Source: Tagaea sp.
Lineage (GTDB): Bacteria; Pseudomonadota; Alphaproteobacteria; CACIAM-22H2
DNA: 12,566 nt
Direction: 5' to 3'
NCBI GenBank assembly: GCA_023653245.1
Contig: JAMNXK010000021.1
Span: 1-12,566, forward strand
Part shown: positions 1 through 7,462 of the stretch, piece by piece
How positions within the stretch are numbered: position 1 is the first letter of the stretch
Layout: each line of letters opens with the position of its first letter
Program-made: the position numbers and the translations under genes
The notes under the pieces: model-generated
What the model saw: the letters and a program-made list of their open reading frames with translations, nothing else
The model's database searches: none
Told to the model about the DNA's origin: nothing

Positions 1-225
1 CATCTCGACATGGCCACGGCGGTGCGCAACGCCGTGGCGACGATGGGCGCGCCGCTCGAAGCCGCCCTTGCGATGGCGTCGGCGACGCCCGCCCGTTTCC
101 TCGGCTTGGCGCGCGACCGCGGCCGGATCGCGCGCGGCTTCGTCGCGGCGTTCGTCCATCTCGACGCGCGGCTCGATCCCTTAGCACCCGATCCAAGGCC
201 ACCGAGCGCGGGATCGCGCGCCTGA
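1..225 (+). CDS. nagA: N-acetylglucosamine-6-phosphate deacetylase, 3' end with replaced C-terminus
   Basis: The frame is open from the first base (His-Leu-Asp-Met-Ala-Thr) and ends at TGA 223-225. The text LDMATAVRNAV, then PLEAALAMASATPARFLGL, then DRGRIARGF and FVHLD is the usual C-terminal end of NagA, an amidohydrolase that converts GlcNAc-6-P to GlcN-6-P plus acetate in the cytoplasm. The catalytic part lies to the left of the window. After about residue 60 (VHLDARLDPLA) the family expects a short beta-strand tail with a Trp. Here the frame instead reads a Pro/Arg-rich tail (PDPRPPSAGSRA) that is an out-of-frame reading of integrase-derived DNA starting near 189-197. The last ten or so native residues have therefore probably been lost. 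The core fold could survive, so I cannot say whether the enzyme is active. The identification rests on only about 60 residues. Confidence 0.8.
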   Translation, partial: HLDMATAVRNAVATMGAPLEAALAMASATPARFLGLARDRGRIARGFVAAFVHLDARLDPLAPDPRPPSAGSRA

Positions 226-404
226 AACGGCAGAAGAACGGATTTTGGAAGGCCGATGCGGCGAAACGTGCGAAGCCCGATGGTGCCCGGGGTCCGTTAC
301 CGCCGGGACCATCATTGGCCGACGGTCAGGGCGATCGTTTGACCGATGTAAGGTCTTCTCTGCCGTCCGCGATCGAGTGGGCCCCTGCGGGCAACGAGTC
401 TTGA
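189..404 (+). pseudogene. Tyrosine integrase C-terminal remnant (left copy)
   Basis: A frame starting near 189 reads ERGIARLKRQKNGFWKADAA and then KRAKPDGARG. It matches almost residue for residue the end of the integrase remnant at the right edge of the island (ERGIARLKRQENGFWKADAA). Only the tail after the active-site region is present, so the nucleophilic Tyr and the HxxRH motif are absent here. The match stops at 292, exactly after the tRNA-Phe-derived bases. Beyond that the frame runs on through unrelated sequence to TGA 402-404. The piece is fused to the end of nagA, and the join lies between about 183 and 197. It has no start codon or promoter of its own and is best seen as debris from an earlier integration at the same tRNA site. 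Confidence 0.72.
197..292 (+). repeat. Left copy of the 96-bp direct repeat with tRNA-Phe 3' end (att-like)
   Basis: Aligned without gaps to 11440-11535 (constant offset 11243), 86 of 96 positions are identical by my hand count. The last 12 bases (TGGTGCCCGGGG, 281-292) reproduce the 3' end of the tRNA-Phe gene, including the encoded CCA. At 293 the left copy departs (TCCGTT) while the right copy continues into the tRNA body. This is what the distal attachment site of an island integrated in a tRNA 3' end looks like. The bases left of 281 would be flanking DNA from an older element with a related integrase. The stretch 293-523 to its right holds no gene or convincing terminator that I can see. 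Confidence 0.75.
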
Positions 405-523
405 GCGGCGTTGGAGACCAAGCGTGCTCGAGGACTTAGCCGCAAGCCCCTGAACCGAGATCTACCGGGGTATCCGGCGTGTCTGCGCGACAATGCCCCA
501 GATTGGGCCCAGCGAAGTGCGCG

Positions 524-1473
<950 letters not shown>

Positions 1474-1477
<4 letters not shown>

Positions 1478-2472
1478 GACGCCGGCTCCAGCGCCAGATC
1501 GGCCACGCGCGCGCACCGCACCGCGCGCCCATCGACGATCCCGAGTTCGGGCACGGCGGCGTCGCACAATCCGGGCTTGGCGTGGGCGCAGCGCGGCGCG
1601 AAGGCGCAGCCCGGCGGCGGCGACGCCATGTCCGGCGGCTGACCGGGAATCGGCGTCACCTTGCGCCGCGCTTCGCCCGGCGCGGTCAGTGCCGGCATCG
1701 AGGCGAGCAAGCCGGCCGTGTAGGGATGGCGCGGCCGCGCCAGAAGTTCCGCCGTCGGCCCGGTTTCGACCACGCGGCCCGCGTACATCACGACGGTGCG
1801 CGACGCGAATTCGGCCACGACGCCCAAATCGTGGGTGATGAACAAAACGGCCATGCCGGTCTCGCGCTGCAGATCGCGCAGCACGTCGAGAATTTGCGCC
1901 TGGATCGTCACGTCGAGCGCCGTGGTCGGTTCGTCGGCGATCAGTAGGCTCGGCCGGCACGCGAGCGCCATAGCGATCATCGCGCGTTGGCGCATGCCGC
2001 CGGACATCTCGTGCGGGTAGGAATCGAGGCGGCGGTCGGGATCGGGAATGCCCGCGCGCGCGAGCAGCTCGCGCGCCCGCGCCCGCGCCGCCGCCGCACT
2101 CGCACGCTCGTGCACGCGCAAGCCTTCGCCGATCTGCTCGCCCACGCGCATCACGGGATTGAGCGAGGTCATCGGCTCCTGGAAGATCATCGCGATCTCG
2201 ACGCCGCGCGCCCGGGCGGCGGCGCGCGGATCGAGCAGATCGACTTGCGTTCCGTCGCGGCGCGCGAAGCGCGCTTGCCCCGACACGCGCGCGTTCGGCG
2301 GCAGGAGCCCCATCGTCGCCAGGCTCGTGACCGATTTGCCCGAACCGGATTCGCCCACCAAGGCGACGACCTCGCCCTTGCCGACCGTCAGATCGACGCC
2401 CGACAGCGCCGCGACCGGCCGGCGCCCCGGGAACGTCACCGCGAGTCCGGAAATCGCGAGCAGCGGCGTCAC
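1474..2472 (-). CDS. Peptide/opine-type ABC transporter ATPase, DppD-like
   Basis: This 332-residue protein is the first ATP-binding subunit of the importer and should pair with the DppF-like protein. It has Walker A GESGSGKS (40-47), Q-loop Gln98, signature MSGGMRQR (156-163), Walker B LLIADE (176-181) and switch His214. The C-terminal extension has [13 protein letters not shown] (248-260) and four cysteines (289, 295, 303, 320). In characterised DppD proteins this arrangement can hold an Fe-S cluster. GTG 2472-2470 is chosen as start because it lies one base after the TGA of the RraA-type gene and gives the standard DppD N-terminus ([11 protein letters not shown]). The length is normal for the family. 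The substrate cannot be inferred from the ATPase. Confidence 0.93.
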
Positions 2473-2473
2473 G

Positions 2474-3172
2474 TCACAGCTTCTTGTAGCGCGCGTAGAC
2501 TTCCTCGACGTCCTTGGTGGGGTCGGCGAATTCCGCGCGCGCGCGGTTTTCGATGGCGGCGTGCTCTTCGGACAGGCGCAACACTTCCTCGAGCCGCTCG
2601 ATCGGGATCACCAGCATCCCGTCGATATCCCCGAACATGAAATCGCCCGGCCGGACGATCACCGTTGCGCTCATGCTGCCGCGCAAGGCGATCGGCTGCT
2701 GCCAGCGATAGTAGCTCCAGCGTTGCAGCGCCTCGACCGGCGAGTGATAGCGCCGGAAGCAGGGAAAGTTCATGCCCAGGATGAGGCCGCTGTCGCGGAT
2801 GCCGCCGTCGATCACGGCGCCGACCACGCCCTTGGCGCGGCCGAGCACGGCGTTCATCTCGCCGTAATGCGCGACGCGGGTGTCGAAGCCGCAGTCGCGC
2901 ACGTCGACGCACGGATGGCGCATGTCGCCGAACATCTTGATGCGCCGCGAACGCAGATCGGGGTCGCCGTTGGGATCGTTGATTCCCTGCACCGTGAAGG
3001 CCGGCCCCGCCACGATCATGTCGTCGCGCAAGGGCCGGATATCCGCGGCAAGCGATTGCTGGGGCAGACCGAGCCCGTCCATGACGTCGTAGACGAGCCC
3101 GGTATAGAGCTTCTTGAACCGGTCGATCGCGTCGAGCGCGTCGATCTTGCCGGGTTTGATGGCCACGTTCAT
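2474..3172 (-). CDS. RraA-family protein, possible 2-oxo-acid aldolase/decarboxylase (paralogue 1)
   Basis: This 232-residue protein belongs to the RraA/HMG-CHA aldolase fold family, often mislabelled as demethylmenaquinone methyltransferase or ribonuclease-activity regulator. Known enzymes of the family are metal-dependent pyruvate aldolases or oxaloacetate decarboxylases. Visible features are the N-terminal helix with LYTGLVYDVMDGLG (22-35), the pyruvate/metal-site motif DGGIRD (122-127, Arg126 and Asp127) and RPGDFMFGDIDGMLVIP (174-190). In characterised aldolases an Asp stands 21 residues before the Arg; here it is Glu105. ATG 3172 is 17 bases after the stop of the binding-protein gene, with a GGCGGG-type ribosome site. 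A catabolic gene between the transport genes suggests it acts on the imported compound. I cannot distinguish aldolase from decarboxylase or assign the substrate. Confidence 0.85.
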   Translation of the reverse strand: MNVAIKPGKIDALDAIDRFKKLYTGLVYDVMDGLGLPQQSLAADIRPLRDDMIVAGPAFTVQGINDPNGDPDLRSRRIKMFGDMRHPCVDVRDCGFDTRVAHYGEMNAVLGRAKGVVGAVIDGGIRDSGLILGMNFPCFRRYHSPVEALQRWSYYRWQQPIALRGSMSATVIVRPGDFMFGDIDGMLVIPIERLEEVLRLSEEHAAIENRARAEFADPTKDVEEVYARYKKL

Positions 3173-3189
3173 GTCCCGCCCCGCGCCCG

Positions 3190-4758
3190 TCACGTCCGCG
3201 CGAGCCAAGCTTGGCCGAGCTGCCACGCGCCGCCCGAATCGAGCACGATGTTCCGCAGCTCGGCGCGCGCCACATGCCGCGCCTCGCGGAAGAACAGCCA
3301 GGCGTAATAATTGGCTTCGTTGAGCGCGGTCTGGAGCTCCTTGTAGATCGCCTTGCGTTTGGCTTGGTCGGTCTCCTCGCGGCCGCGATCGACGAGCGCG
3401 AACACCTTCTCGTCGTTGATGCCCGACCAATTCTGCGCCGCCGCGCGGCCGAAGAACGGGCCGAACACGTGATCGGGATCGGCGCGCGGCACGTTCACGC
3501 GCCCCATGCCCAGCTCGTGCTGATGCCCGAGCACCTTCGGAACCCAGGCCTGGCGTTCGAGGATTTCGATCTCGACGTTGATCCGGTATTGGCGCAGCTG
3601 GGCTTGGACGACTTGCGCGACCTGGGTGTCCGGATCGCGCTGGATGATGGAAAGCTTGGCGGTGAAGCCGTTCGGCCTGCCGGCGGCGCGCAAGGCCGCC
3701 TGGACCTTGGCGGGATCGTGCGCCGGTGCCGGCACCGACGCGTCGAACGCCCAGTCGCTCGGCGGGACCCAACTCGGCGTCACCGCGCCGAAGCCTTGCG
3801 TGATCGCGCGCATCAGCACGTTGCGGTCGATGCCGTGATTGACCGCGGCGCGCAGATTGGCGTCGCGGAAAATCCCGTCCTTGACGTTGAAGGTCATCCA
3901 CTGCGCGATGCCCGGCGGCACCGGCACGAGCTTCAGCGCGGCATTGCCTTGCACGTCTTGGAAGTCGCGCGGCGTGACGCCGTCGACCAGATGCACGCCG
4001 CCGGCCCGCACCTCCACCATCTTGACCGCGGTCGTGGGAATGATGCGCAAGGTCACGCCGTCGGCGTAAGGAAGCTTGCGCCCGTCGGCGCCATCGGCCC
4101 AGTAACGATCGTTGCGCACCATGCGGATATGGCTGCCGCCGACCCATTCGGCGAAACGGAACGGGCCCGTGCCGACCGGATTGCGGCCGAAATCCGCGCC
4201 CAGGCGGCGCAAAGCGGCGGGCGAGCACATCATGCCGGCCTCGACCGCGAGCGACGCGAGCGCCGCACCCGAAGGCTGCTTGAGGTTCACGCGCACGGTC
4301 ATCGGATCGATCGCTTCCGCACCGGCGATGTCGGCGAAATCGGGCGTGCGCGGCGCGGTCGAGCCGGGCGCGATCACGCGCGAGATGTTGAACACGACGG
4401 CGGCGGCATCGAAGGCCTCGCCATCGTGGAAGACCACGCCCGGACGCAGCTTGAAGACTACCGAGCGGCGATCGGCCGACCATTCCCAGCTCGTCGCCAG
4501 CGCCGGCTGGAGATTCCCTTGCACGTCGAATTTCAGCAGCGCCTCGAACATCTGGATCAGCGCGTAGCGGTCCGAGGTGGGCGCATCACCCATGATCGGA
4601 TCGAGGCTGCGCGGCTGTAGATCCATCGAGGCGACGATCGTGCCGCCGCGCACCGGGGCGCCTTGCGCGAAGGCAGGGATTCCCGAAAGACCGTATCCAC
4701 CGATCAAACCAAGGCTGGCGGCCCCTTGCATCAAACGCCGACGGGTCATGTCGAACAT
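3190..4758 (-). CDS. Family-5 ABC transporter solute-binding protein, Tat-type signal
   Basis: This 522-residue periplasmic binding protein (SBP_bac_5, DppA/OppA-like) captures the substrate and delivers it to the permeases. The N-terminus MFDMTRRRLMQG has a twin-arginine motif (Thr5-Arg6-Arg7-Arg8-Leu9), then a hydrophobic stretch (13-28) and a probable cleavage site after AFA (29-31), so export in folded form by Tat is likely. The mature part shows family landmarks: RGGTIVASMDLQPRSLDP near the start, LATSWEWSADRRSVVFKLRPGV, VGTGPFRFAEW and YADGVTLRIIP. ATG 4758 is chosen because AGGGAGGA lies six bases upstream; an in-frame ATG 9 codons further upstream lacks such a site. This is the first gene of the leftward operon. 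Members bind peptides, opines, glycosides or amides, so the ligand is open. Confidence 0.93.
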   Translation of the reverse strand: MFDMTRRRLMQGAASLGLIGGYGLSGIPAFAQGAPVRGGTIVASMDLQPRSLDPIMGDAPTSDRYALIQMFEALLKFDVQGNLQPALATSWEWSADRRSVVFKLRPGVVFHDGEAFDAAAVVFNISRVIAPGSTAPRTPDFADIAGAEAIDPMTVRVNLKQPSGAALASLAVEAGMMCSPAALRRLGADFGRNPVGTGPFRFAEWVGGSHIRMVRNDRYWADGADGRKLPYADGVTLRIIPTTAVKMVEVRAGGVHLVDGVTPRDFQDVQGNAALKLVPVPPGIAQWMTFNVKDGIFRDANLRAAVNHGIDRNVLMRAITQGFGAVTPSWVPPSDWAFDASVPAPAHDPAKVQAALRAAGRPNGFTAKLSIIQRDPDTQVAQVVQAQLRQYRINVEIEILERQAWVPKVLGHQHELGMGRVNVPRADPDHVFGPFFGRAAAQNWSGINDEKVFALVDRGREETDQAKRKAIYKELQTALNEANYYAWLFFREARHVARAELRNIVLDSGGAWQLGQAWLART

Positions 4759-4763
4759 GGCGA

Positions 4764-4771
4764 TCCTCCCT
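4764..4771 (-). promoter_or_regulatory. Strong ribosome binding site of the binding-protein gene
   Basis: On the minus strand this reads AGGGAGGA, a near-perfect Shine-Dalgarno sequence ending six bases before ATG 4758. It fixes the start of the binding protein and predicts much stronger translation than for the other genes of the operon. That fits the excess of binding protein over membrane subunits usual for such importers. Confidence 0.75.
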
Positions 4772-4775
4772 GCAG

Positions 4776-4793
4776 GCCCGATCAAGTTCGGGC
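4776..4793 (-). promoter_or_regulatory. Stem-loop in the leader of the binding-protein gene
   Basis: GCCCGA and TCGGGC form a perfect 6-bp stem around a 6-base loop. It lies in the predicted 5' leader, four bases before the Shine-Dalgarno sequence. No U-run follows on the minus strand, so it is not a standard terminator. It could stabilise the transcript, modulate access to the ribosome site or be a protein-binding palindrome. The function is inferred only from position. Confidence 0.4.
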
Positions 4794-4806
4794 TTCCATA
4801 ACTCAT

Positions 4807-4834
4807 CACATATCATATAAGATTTGACGGTCAA
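4807..4834 (-). promoter_or_regulatory. Candidate promoter of the leftward operon
   Basis: On the minus strand TTGACC (4834-4829) is followed after 16 bases by TATGTG (4812-4807), a sigma-70-like pair with a good -35 and a weak -10. Transcription would start near 4800 and leave a leader of about 42 bases with the stem-loop and ribosome site. The -35 box is one half of the palindrome at 4824-4834, so a repressor there would block it. Confidence 0.4.
4824..4834. promoter_or_regulatory. Candidate GntR operator (11-bp palindrome)
   Basis: TTGACGGTCAA is a perfect inverted repeat of 5 bp around a central G. Short palindromes with T-rich outer bases between divergent promoters are typical operators of FadR-subfamily GntR regulators, and such a regulator is encoded 80 bases away. 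The palindrome overlaps the candidate -35 box of the leftward promoter. Binding has to be inferred; no second full copy was seen in the region. Confidence 0.5.
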
Positions 4835-4875
4835 GGCCATTTTTTCTCTCATCACAGAATATTTCCCATAATTCC

Positions 4876-4904
4876 TTGACGAAACTATCCTCATAAGTTA
4901 TCTG
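4876..4904 (+). promoter_or_regulatory. Candidate promoter of the rightward operon
   Basis: TTGACG (4876-4881), a 17-base spacer and TATCTG (4899-4904) form a sigma-70-like element with a good -35 and a poor -10. Transcription would start around 4911-4914, at or just before ATG 4914. The message would then be leaderless or nearly so, which agrees with the lack of a clear ribosome site before the regulator gene. Confidence 0.35.
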
Positions 4905-4913
4905 CTGAGCACT

Positions 4914-5645
4914 ATGGCAGTTACACTCGGCACCGAAAAACAAAGCCTCACCGGACTGGTCACGCAGTACGTGATCGAGCGCGTGAGCGAGCGCGTGTAC
5001 CGGCAGGGCGACGCGCTCCCCTCCGAGGCCGAACTCGCGCGCCAACTCAATGTCTCCAAGCCCGTCGTGCGCGAAGCGATGGGGCGCTTGGCGGCGCTCG
5101 GGATCGTCCAGATCCAGCAAGGCAAACCGACCACCATCCAAGGTCTGTCGGCGGCGCCGATCGACCAGTTTCTGCGCCTGGCGGTGCGCGCGACCGACAA
5201 CGGCCTGCGCGAAGCGGTCGAGCTGCGCCGCGCGGTCGAGGCCGAAATCGCCGCTTTGGCCGCGGCACGCGCCACCAAGCTGCAGGTCGAGCGCGTCGAG
5301 GAAGCGCTCGCGCGCATGCGCGCGAATATCGACGGCGATTTCGAGGAATGGCTGCGCGGCGATTTCGATTTCCACGTGGCGCTGGCGCGCTGCTCGGGCA
5401 ACGCGCTGTTCGAGCATCTGCTGGAAGCGCTGGCGGAGACGATCCGCTACACCCAGCGCGCGCTGGGCGTGCAACGCGACTTGCGCGACCCCGCGGCGAC
5501 CTTGCGCCGGCACGAGGCGATCGTCGAGGCGCTGAAGGCCCGCGATCCGGCGGCCGCGCGCGCGGCGATGATCGCGCATTTCACGCCGAGCGAGGCGGTG
5601 ATCGACGAGATCGCGCGCGACAAGCGCCGGCTCGAGCGCTTCTAG
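4914..5645 (+). CDS. GntR-family transcriptional regulator, FadR/FCD subfamily
   Basis: This 243-residue cytoplasmic DNA-binding regulator has an N-terminal winged helix (about 12-78) with ALPSEAELARQLNVSKPVVR (34-53) and the recognition region before REAMGRLAALGIVQIQQGKPT. The C-terminal all-helical FCD domain (about 95-232) senses the ligand. Its usual metal-binding set is visible: Asp150 and His154 in RGDFDFHVALAR, His200 in RRHEAIVEAL and His222 in MIAHF. The family mostly binds small carboxylates such as sugar acids, lactate or acyl compounds, which fits an acidic intermediate as inducer. It is the first gene of the rightward arm and probably controls both arms and itself through the palindrome at 4824-4834. 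The sequence before ATG 4914 has no good Shine-Dalgarno match. Whether it represses or activates is inferred from the family (usually repressors). Confidence 0.92.
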   Translation: MAVTLGTEKQSLTGLVTQYVIERVSERVYRQGDALPSEAELARQLNVSKPVVREAMGRLAALGIVQIQQGKPTTIQGLSAAPIDQFLRLAVRATDNGLREAVELRRAVEAEIAALAAARATKLQVERVEEALARMRANIDGDFEEWLRGDFDFHVALARCSGNALFEHLLEALAETIRYTQRALGVQRDLRDPAATLRRHEAIVEALKARDPAAARAAMIAHFTPSEAVIDEIARDKRRLERF

Positions 5646-5651
5646 ACGCGA

Positions 5652-6593
5652 ATGGGCCGCTATCTCGCGCGCAAACTCGCCCAGATGCTGCCGGTCGCGC
5701 TGATCGTGACCGTGATCGTCTTCGCCCTGACCAACATGCTGCCCGGCGATCCGACCGTGACGATCCTGGGCGAACAGGCGACCGCCGAACAACGCGCGGC
5801 GGTGCGCGCGGAGCACGGCCTCGATCAGCCCGCCCCGCTGCGCTACGTCCAGTGGCTGGGCCGCGCCGCGCAAGGCGATTTCGGCCGCTCGCTGCGCACG
5901 CGCGAACACGTGTCGGAAATGCTGGCCGCGCGCCTGCCGGTCACGCTGCAACTCACCGCCTTCGCGATCCTGATCGCGGTCGCGATCGGCGTGCCCGCGG
6001 GAATCCTCGCCGCGCGCTTCCGCGGCACCAAGCTCGACATGGCGGTCAGCTTCGTGGCGATGTCGTCGGTCGCGATTCCCTATTTCTGGATGGGCGTCAT
6101 GCTCATCCTGTTTTTCTCGCTGCGCCTGGGCTGGTTTCCGCCGTCCGGCTACGTGCCGTTCTTCGAGGATCCGATCCGCAATCTGCGCCTCATGGTGTTG
6201 CCGTCGCTGACCATCGGCACGGCCTTCGCCGCCTTGGTGATGCGGCAGACGCGCGCGTCGATGCTGCAAGTCCTGACGCAAGACTACATCCGCACGGCGC
6301 GCGCCAAGGGCCTGTCCGAGCCGCGCGTGGTCTTGCGCCACGCGTTGCGCAACGCGTTGATCCCGGTCTCGACCGTGATCGGCCTGCAGATCGGCGCGCT
6401 GTTGGGCGGTGCGGTGGTGACCGAGACCGTGTTCGCCATGCCCGGACTGGGCCGGATGCTGGTGGACGGCATTTTCCAGCGCGACTTCCCCGTGATCCAG
6501 GGCGCGATCCTGTTCATCGTGATCGCGGTGTTCGCCGTCAACGTGGCGACCGATCTTCTCTATCGCCTGTTCGATCCGCGGGTGAAGGCGTGA
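5652..6593 (+). CDS. Peptide/opine-type ABC transporter permease, DppB-like
   Basis: This 313-residue inner-membrane subunit of the family-5 importer has the classic DppB start (YLARKLAQMLPVALIVTVIVF, first membrane span about 9-29) followed by LPGDP. It has a large periplasmic loop with GLDQPAPLRYVQWL and five further hydrophobic spans (about 98-120, 133-158, 181-199, 239-260, 281-301). The EAA coupling loop DYIRTARAKGLSEPRVVLRH (211-230) contacts an ATPase. ATG 5652 follows the stop of the regulator gene by six bases without a clear ribosome site, so translation is probably coupled. Its ATPases and binding protein are encoded on the opposite arm. Length and topology are normal. Confidence 0.94.
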   Translation: MGRYLARKLAQMLPVALIVTVIVFALTNMLPGDPTVTILGEQATAEQRAAVRAEHGLDQPAPLRYVQWLGRAAQGDFGRSLRTREHVSEMLAARLPVTLQLTAFAILIAVAIGVPAGILAARFRGTKLDMAVSFVAMSSVAIPYFWMGVMLILFFSLRLGWFPPSGYVPFFEDPIRNLRLMVLPSLTIGTAFAALVMRQTRASMLQVLTQDYIRTARAKGLSEPRVVLRHALRNALIPVSTVIGLQIGALLGGAVVTETVFAMPGLGRMLVDGIFQRDFPVIQGAILFIVIAVFAVNVATDLLYRLFDPRVKA

Positions 6594-7462
6594 CGTCGGC
6601 CGTCGCCATCCCGATCCGCTCCCCGAGCGCGATCTTCGCGCGACGCGTGACGTCGTCCTGGCAGGGCGCGTTCGGCCTGTGGGTGCTCGGCGCCGTTCTG
6701 TTCGCGGGGCTTGCGGCCCCTTGGATAGCGCCCTATTCGCCGCTCGACATCGACCCCGACAATTTCGTCGGCCCGCCCAGCGCCGCGCATTGGTTCGGCA
6801 CCGACGAGATCGGCCGCGACATCCTGTCGCGCGTGCTGCACGGCGCCACCGTGTCGCTGCAAGTCGTCGTGCTCGCGATCGGCCTGGCGCTGGTGGCGGG
6901 GTCGGCGCTCGGGCTCGTCTCGGGCTGGCTCGGCGGCGCGTGGGATTCGGCGATCATGCGCACGATGGACGCGCTGCTCGCCTTTCCGCTGCTGGTGCTG
7001 GCGCTGGCCATCGTCGCCGTGCTCGGGCCGGACCTGATGAACGCCATGCTCGCCATCGCGGTCACCAAGACGCCCGGCTTCGCGCGGCTGGTGCGCGGCG
7101 AGGTGCTGGCGCTCAAGAACGTCGAATACGTGAAGGCCGCGCGCGCCGCCGGCTCGACCGATTTGCGCATTCTCGTGCGCCATATCTGGCCCAACGTGTC
7201 GGGCAACGTGATCGTCTACGGCTCGCTGTCGGCCTCGCAGGCGCTCATCACCGAAAGCGCGCTTTCCTTCCTGGGGCTGGGCGCGCAGCCGCCCACGCCG
7301 AGCTGGGGCTACATGATCGCGACCGGCATCCAATATCACCAGGCGTGGTGGATCAGCCTCTTTCCCGGCCTGGCGATTTTCCTGACCGTGCTGGCGTTCA
7401 ACTTCTTGGGCGACGCGGTGCGCGACGCGCTCGATTCGCGTCTGGGCCGCCATGACGACTGA
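6590..7462 (+). CDS. Peptide/opine-type ABC transporter permease, DppC-like
   Basis: This 290-residue second membrane subunit has a short cytoplasmic N-terminus, a first span near 28-47 ending in APWIAPYSPLD, the DppC hallmark HWFGTDEIGRDILSRVLHGA (67-86), and an EAA loop EYVKAARAAGSTDLRILVRH (179-198). The typical end ESALSFLGLGAQPPTPSWG (222-240) precedes the last span. GTG 6590 overlaps the TGA of the DppB-like gene (GTGA) and gives a normal length. With the DppB-like protein it forms the channel for the imported solute. The stop codon region overlaps the start of the SDR gene by 11 bases, tying transport and catabolism into one transcript. Confidence 0.94.
   Translation: MTSAVAIPIRSPSAIFARRVTSSWQGAFGLWVLGAVLFAGLAAPWIAPYSPLDIDPDNFVGPPSAAHWFGTDEIGRDILSRVLHGATVSLQVVVLAIGLALVAGSALGLVSGWLGGAWDSAIMRTMDALLAFPLLVLALAIVAVLGPDLMNAMLAIAVTKTPGFARLVRGEVLALKNVEYVKAARAAGSTDLRILVRHIWPNVSGNVIVYGSLSASQALITESALSFLGLGAQPPTPSWGYMIATGIQYHQAWWISLFPGLAIFLTVLAFNFLGDAVRDALDSRLGRHDD

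Larger units (their letters stand above)
4802..4856. repeat. 9-bp direct repeats flanking the palindrome in the divergent control region
   Basis: CTCATCACA occurs at 4802-4810 and again at 4848-4856. The midpoints (4806 and 4852) each lie 23 bases from the centre of the palindrome at 4829, so the palindrome is exactly midway between them. A partial third copy, CTCATAA, lies at 4890-4896. These may be accessory binding sites or a chance repeat in a short AT-rich stretch. Confidence 0.4.

Noticed and set aside
293..523. Search for a terminator or small gene between the left att copy and the end of the leftward operon
   Set aside because: Only weak hairpins (for example around 472-483 and 494-511) without a following T-run on the proper strand, and no conserved protein text. 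Nothing supportable.
2474..3172. Naming this protein a demethylmenaquinone methyltransferase or regulator of ribonuclease activity
   Set aside because: Both are legacy labels for the RraA fold. The Arg-Asp pyruvate site and the catabolic neighbourhood favour a 2-oxo-acid enzyme.
2048..3307. Plus-strand open frame opposite the DppD-like and first RraA genes
   Set aside because: Low-complexity Arg/Ala/Ser-rich translation and complete overlap with genes that carry full family motifs.
4776..4793. Stem-loop as a Rho-independent terminator
   Set aside because: No T-run on either strand directly after it, and it lies in a leader between a promoter and a strong ribosome site.
4806..6341. Long open frame on the minus strand opposite the GntR and DppB-like genes
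   Set aside because: Arg/His/Asp-rich text with no family motif, directly antisense to two clear genes. It is a by-product of G/C-rich third positions.
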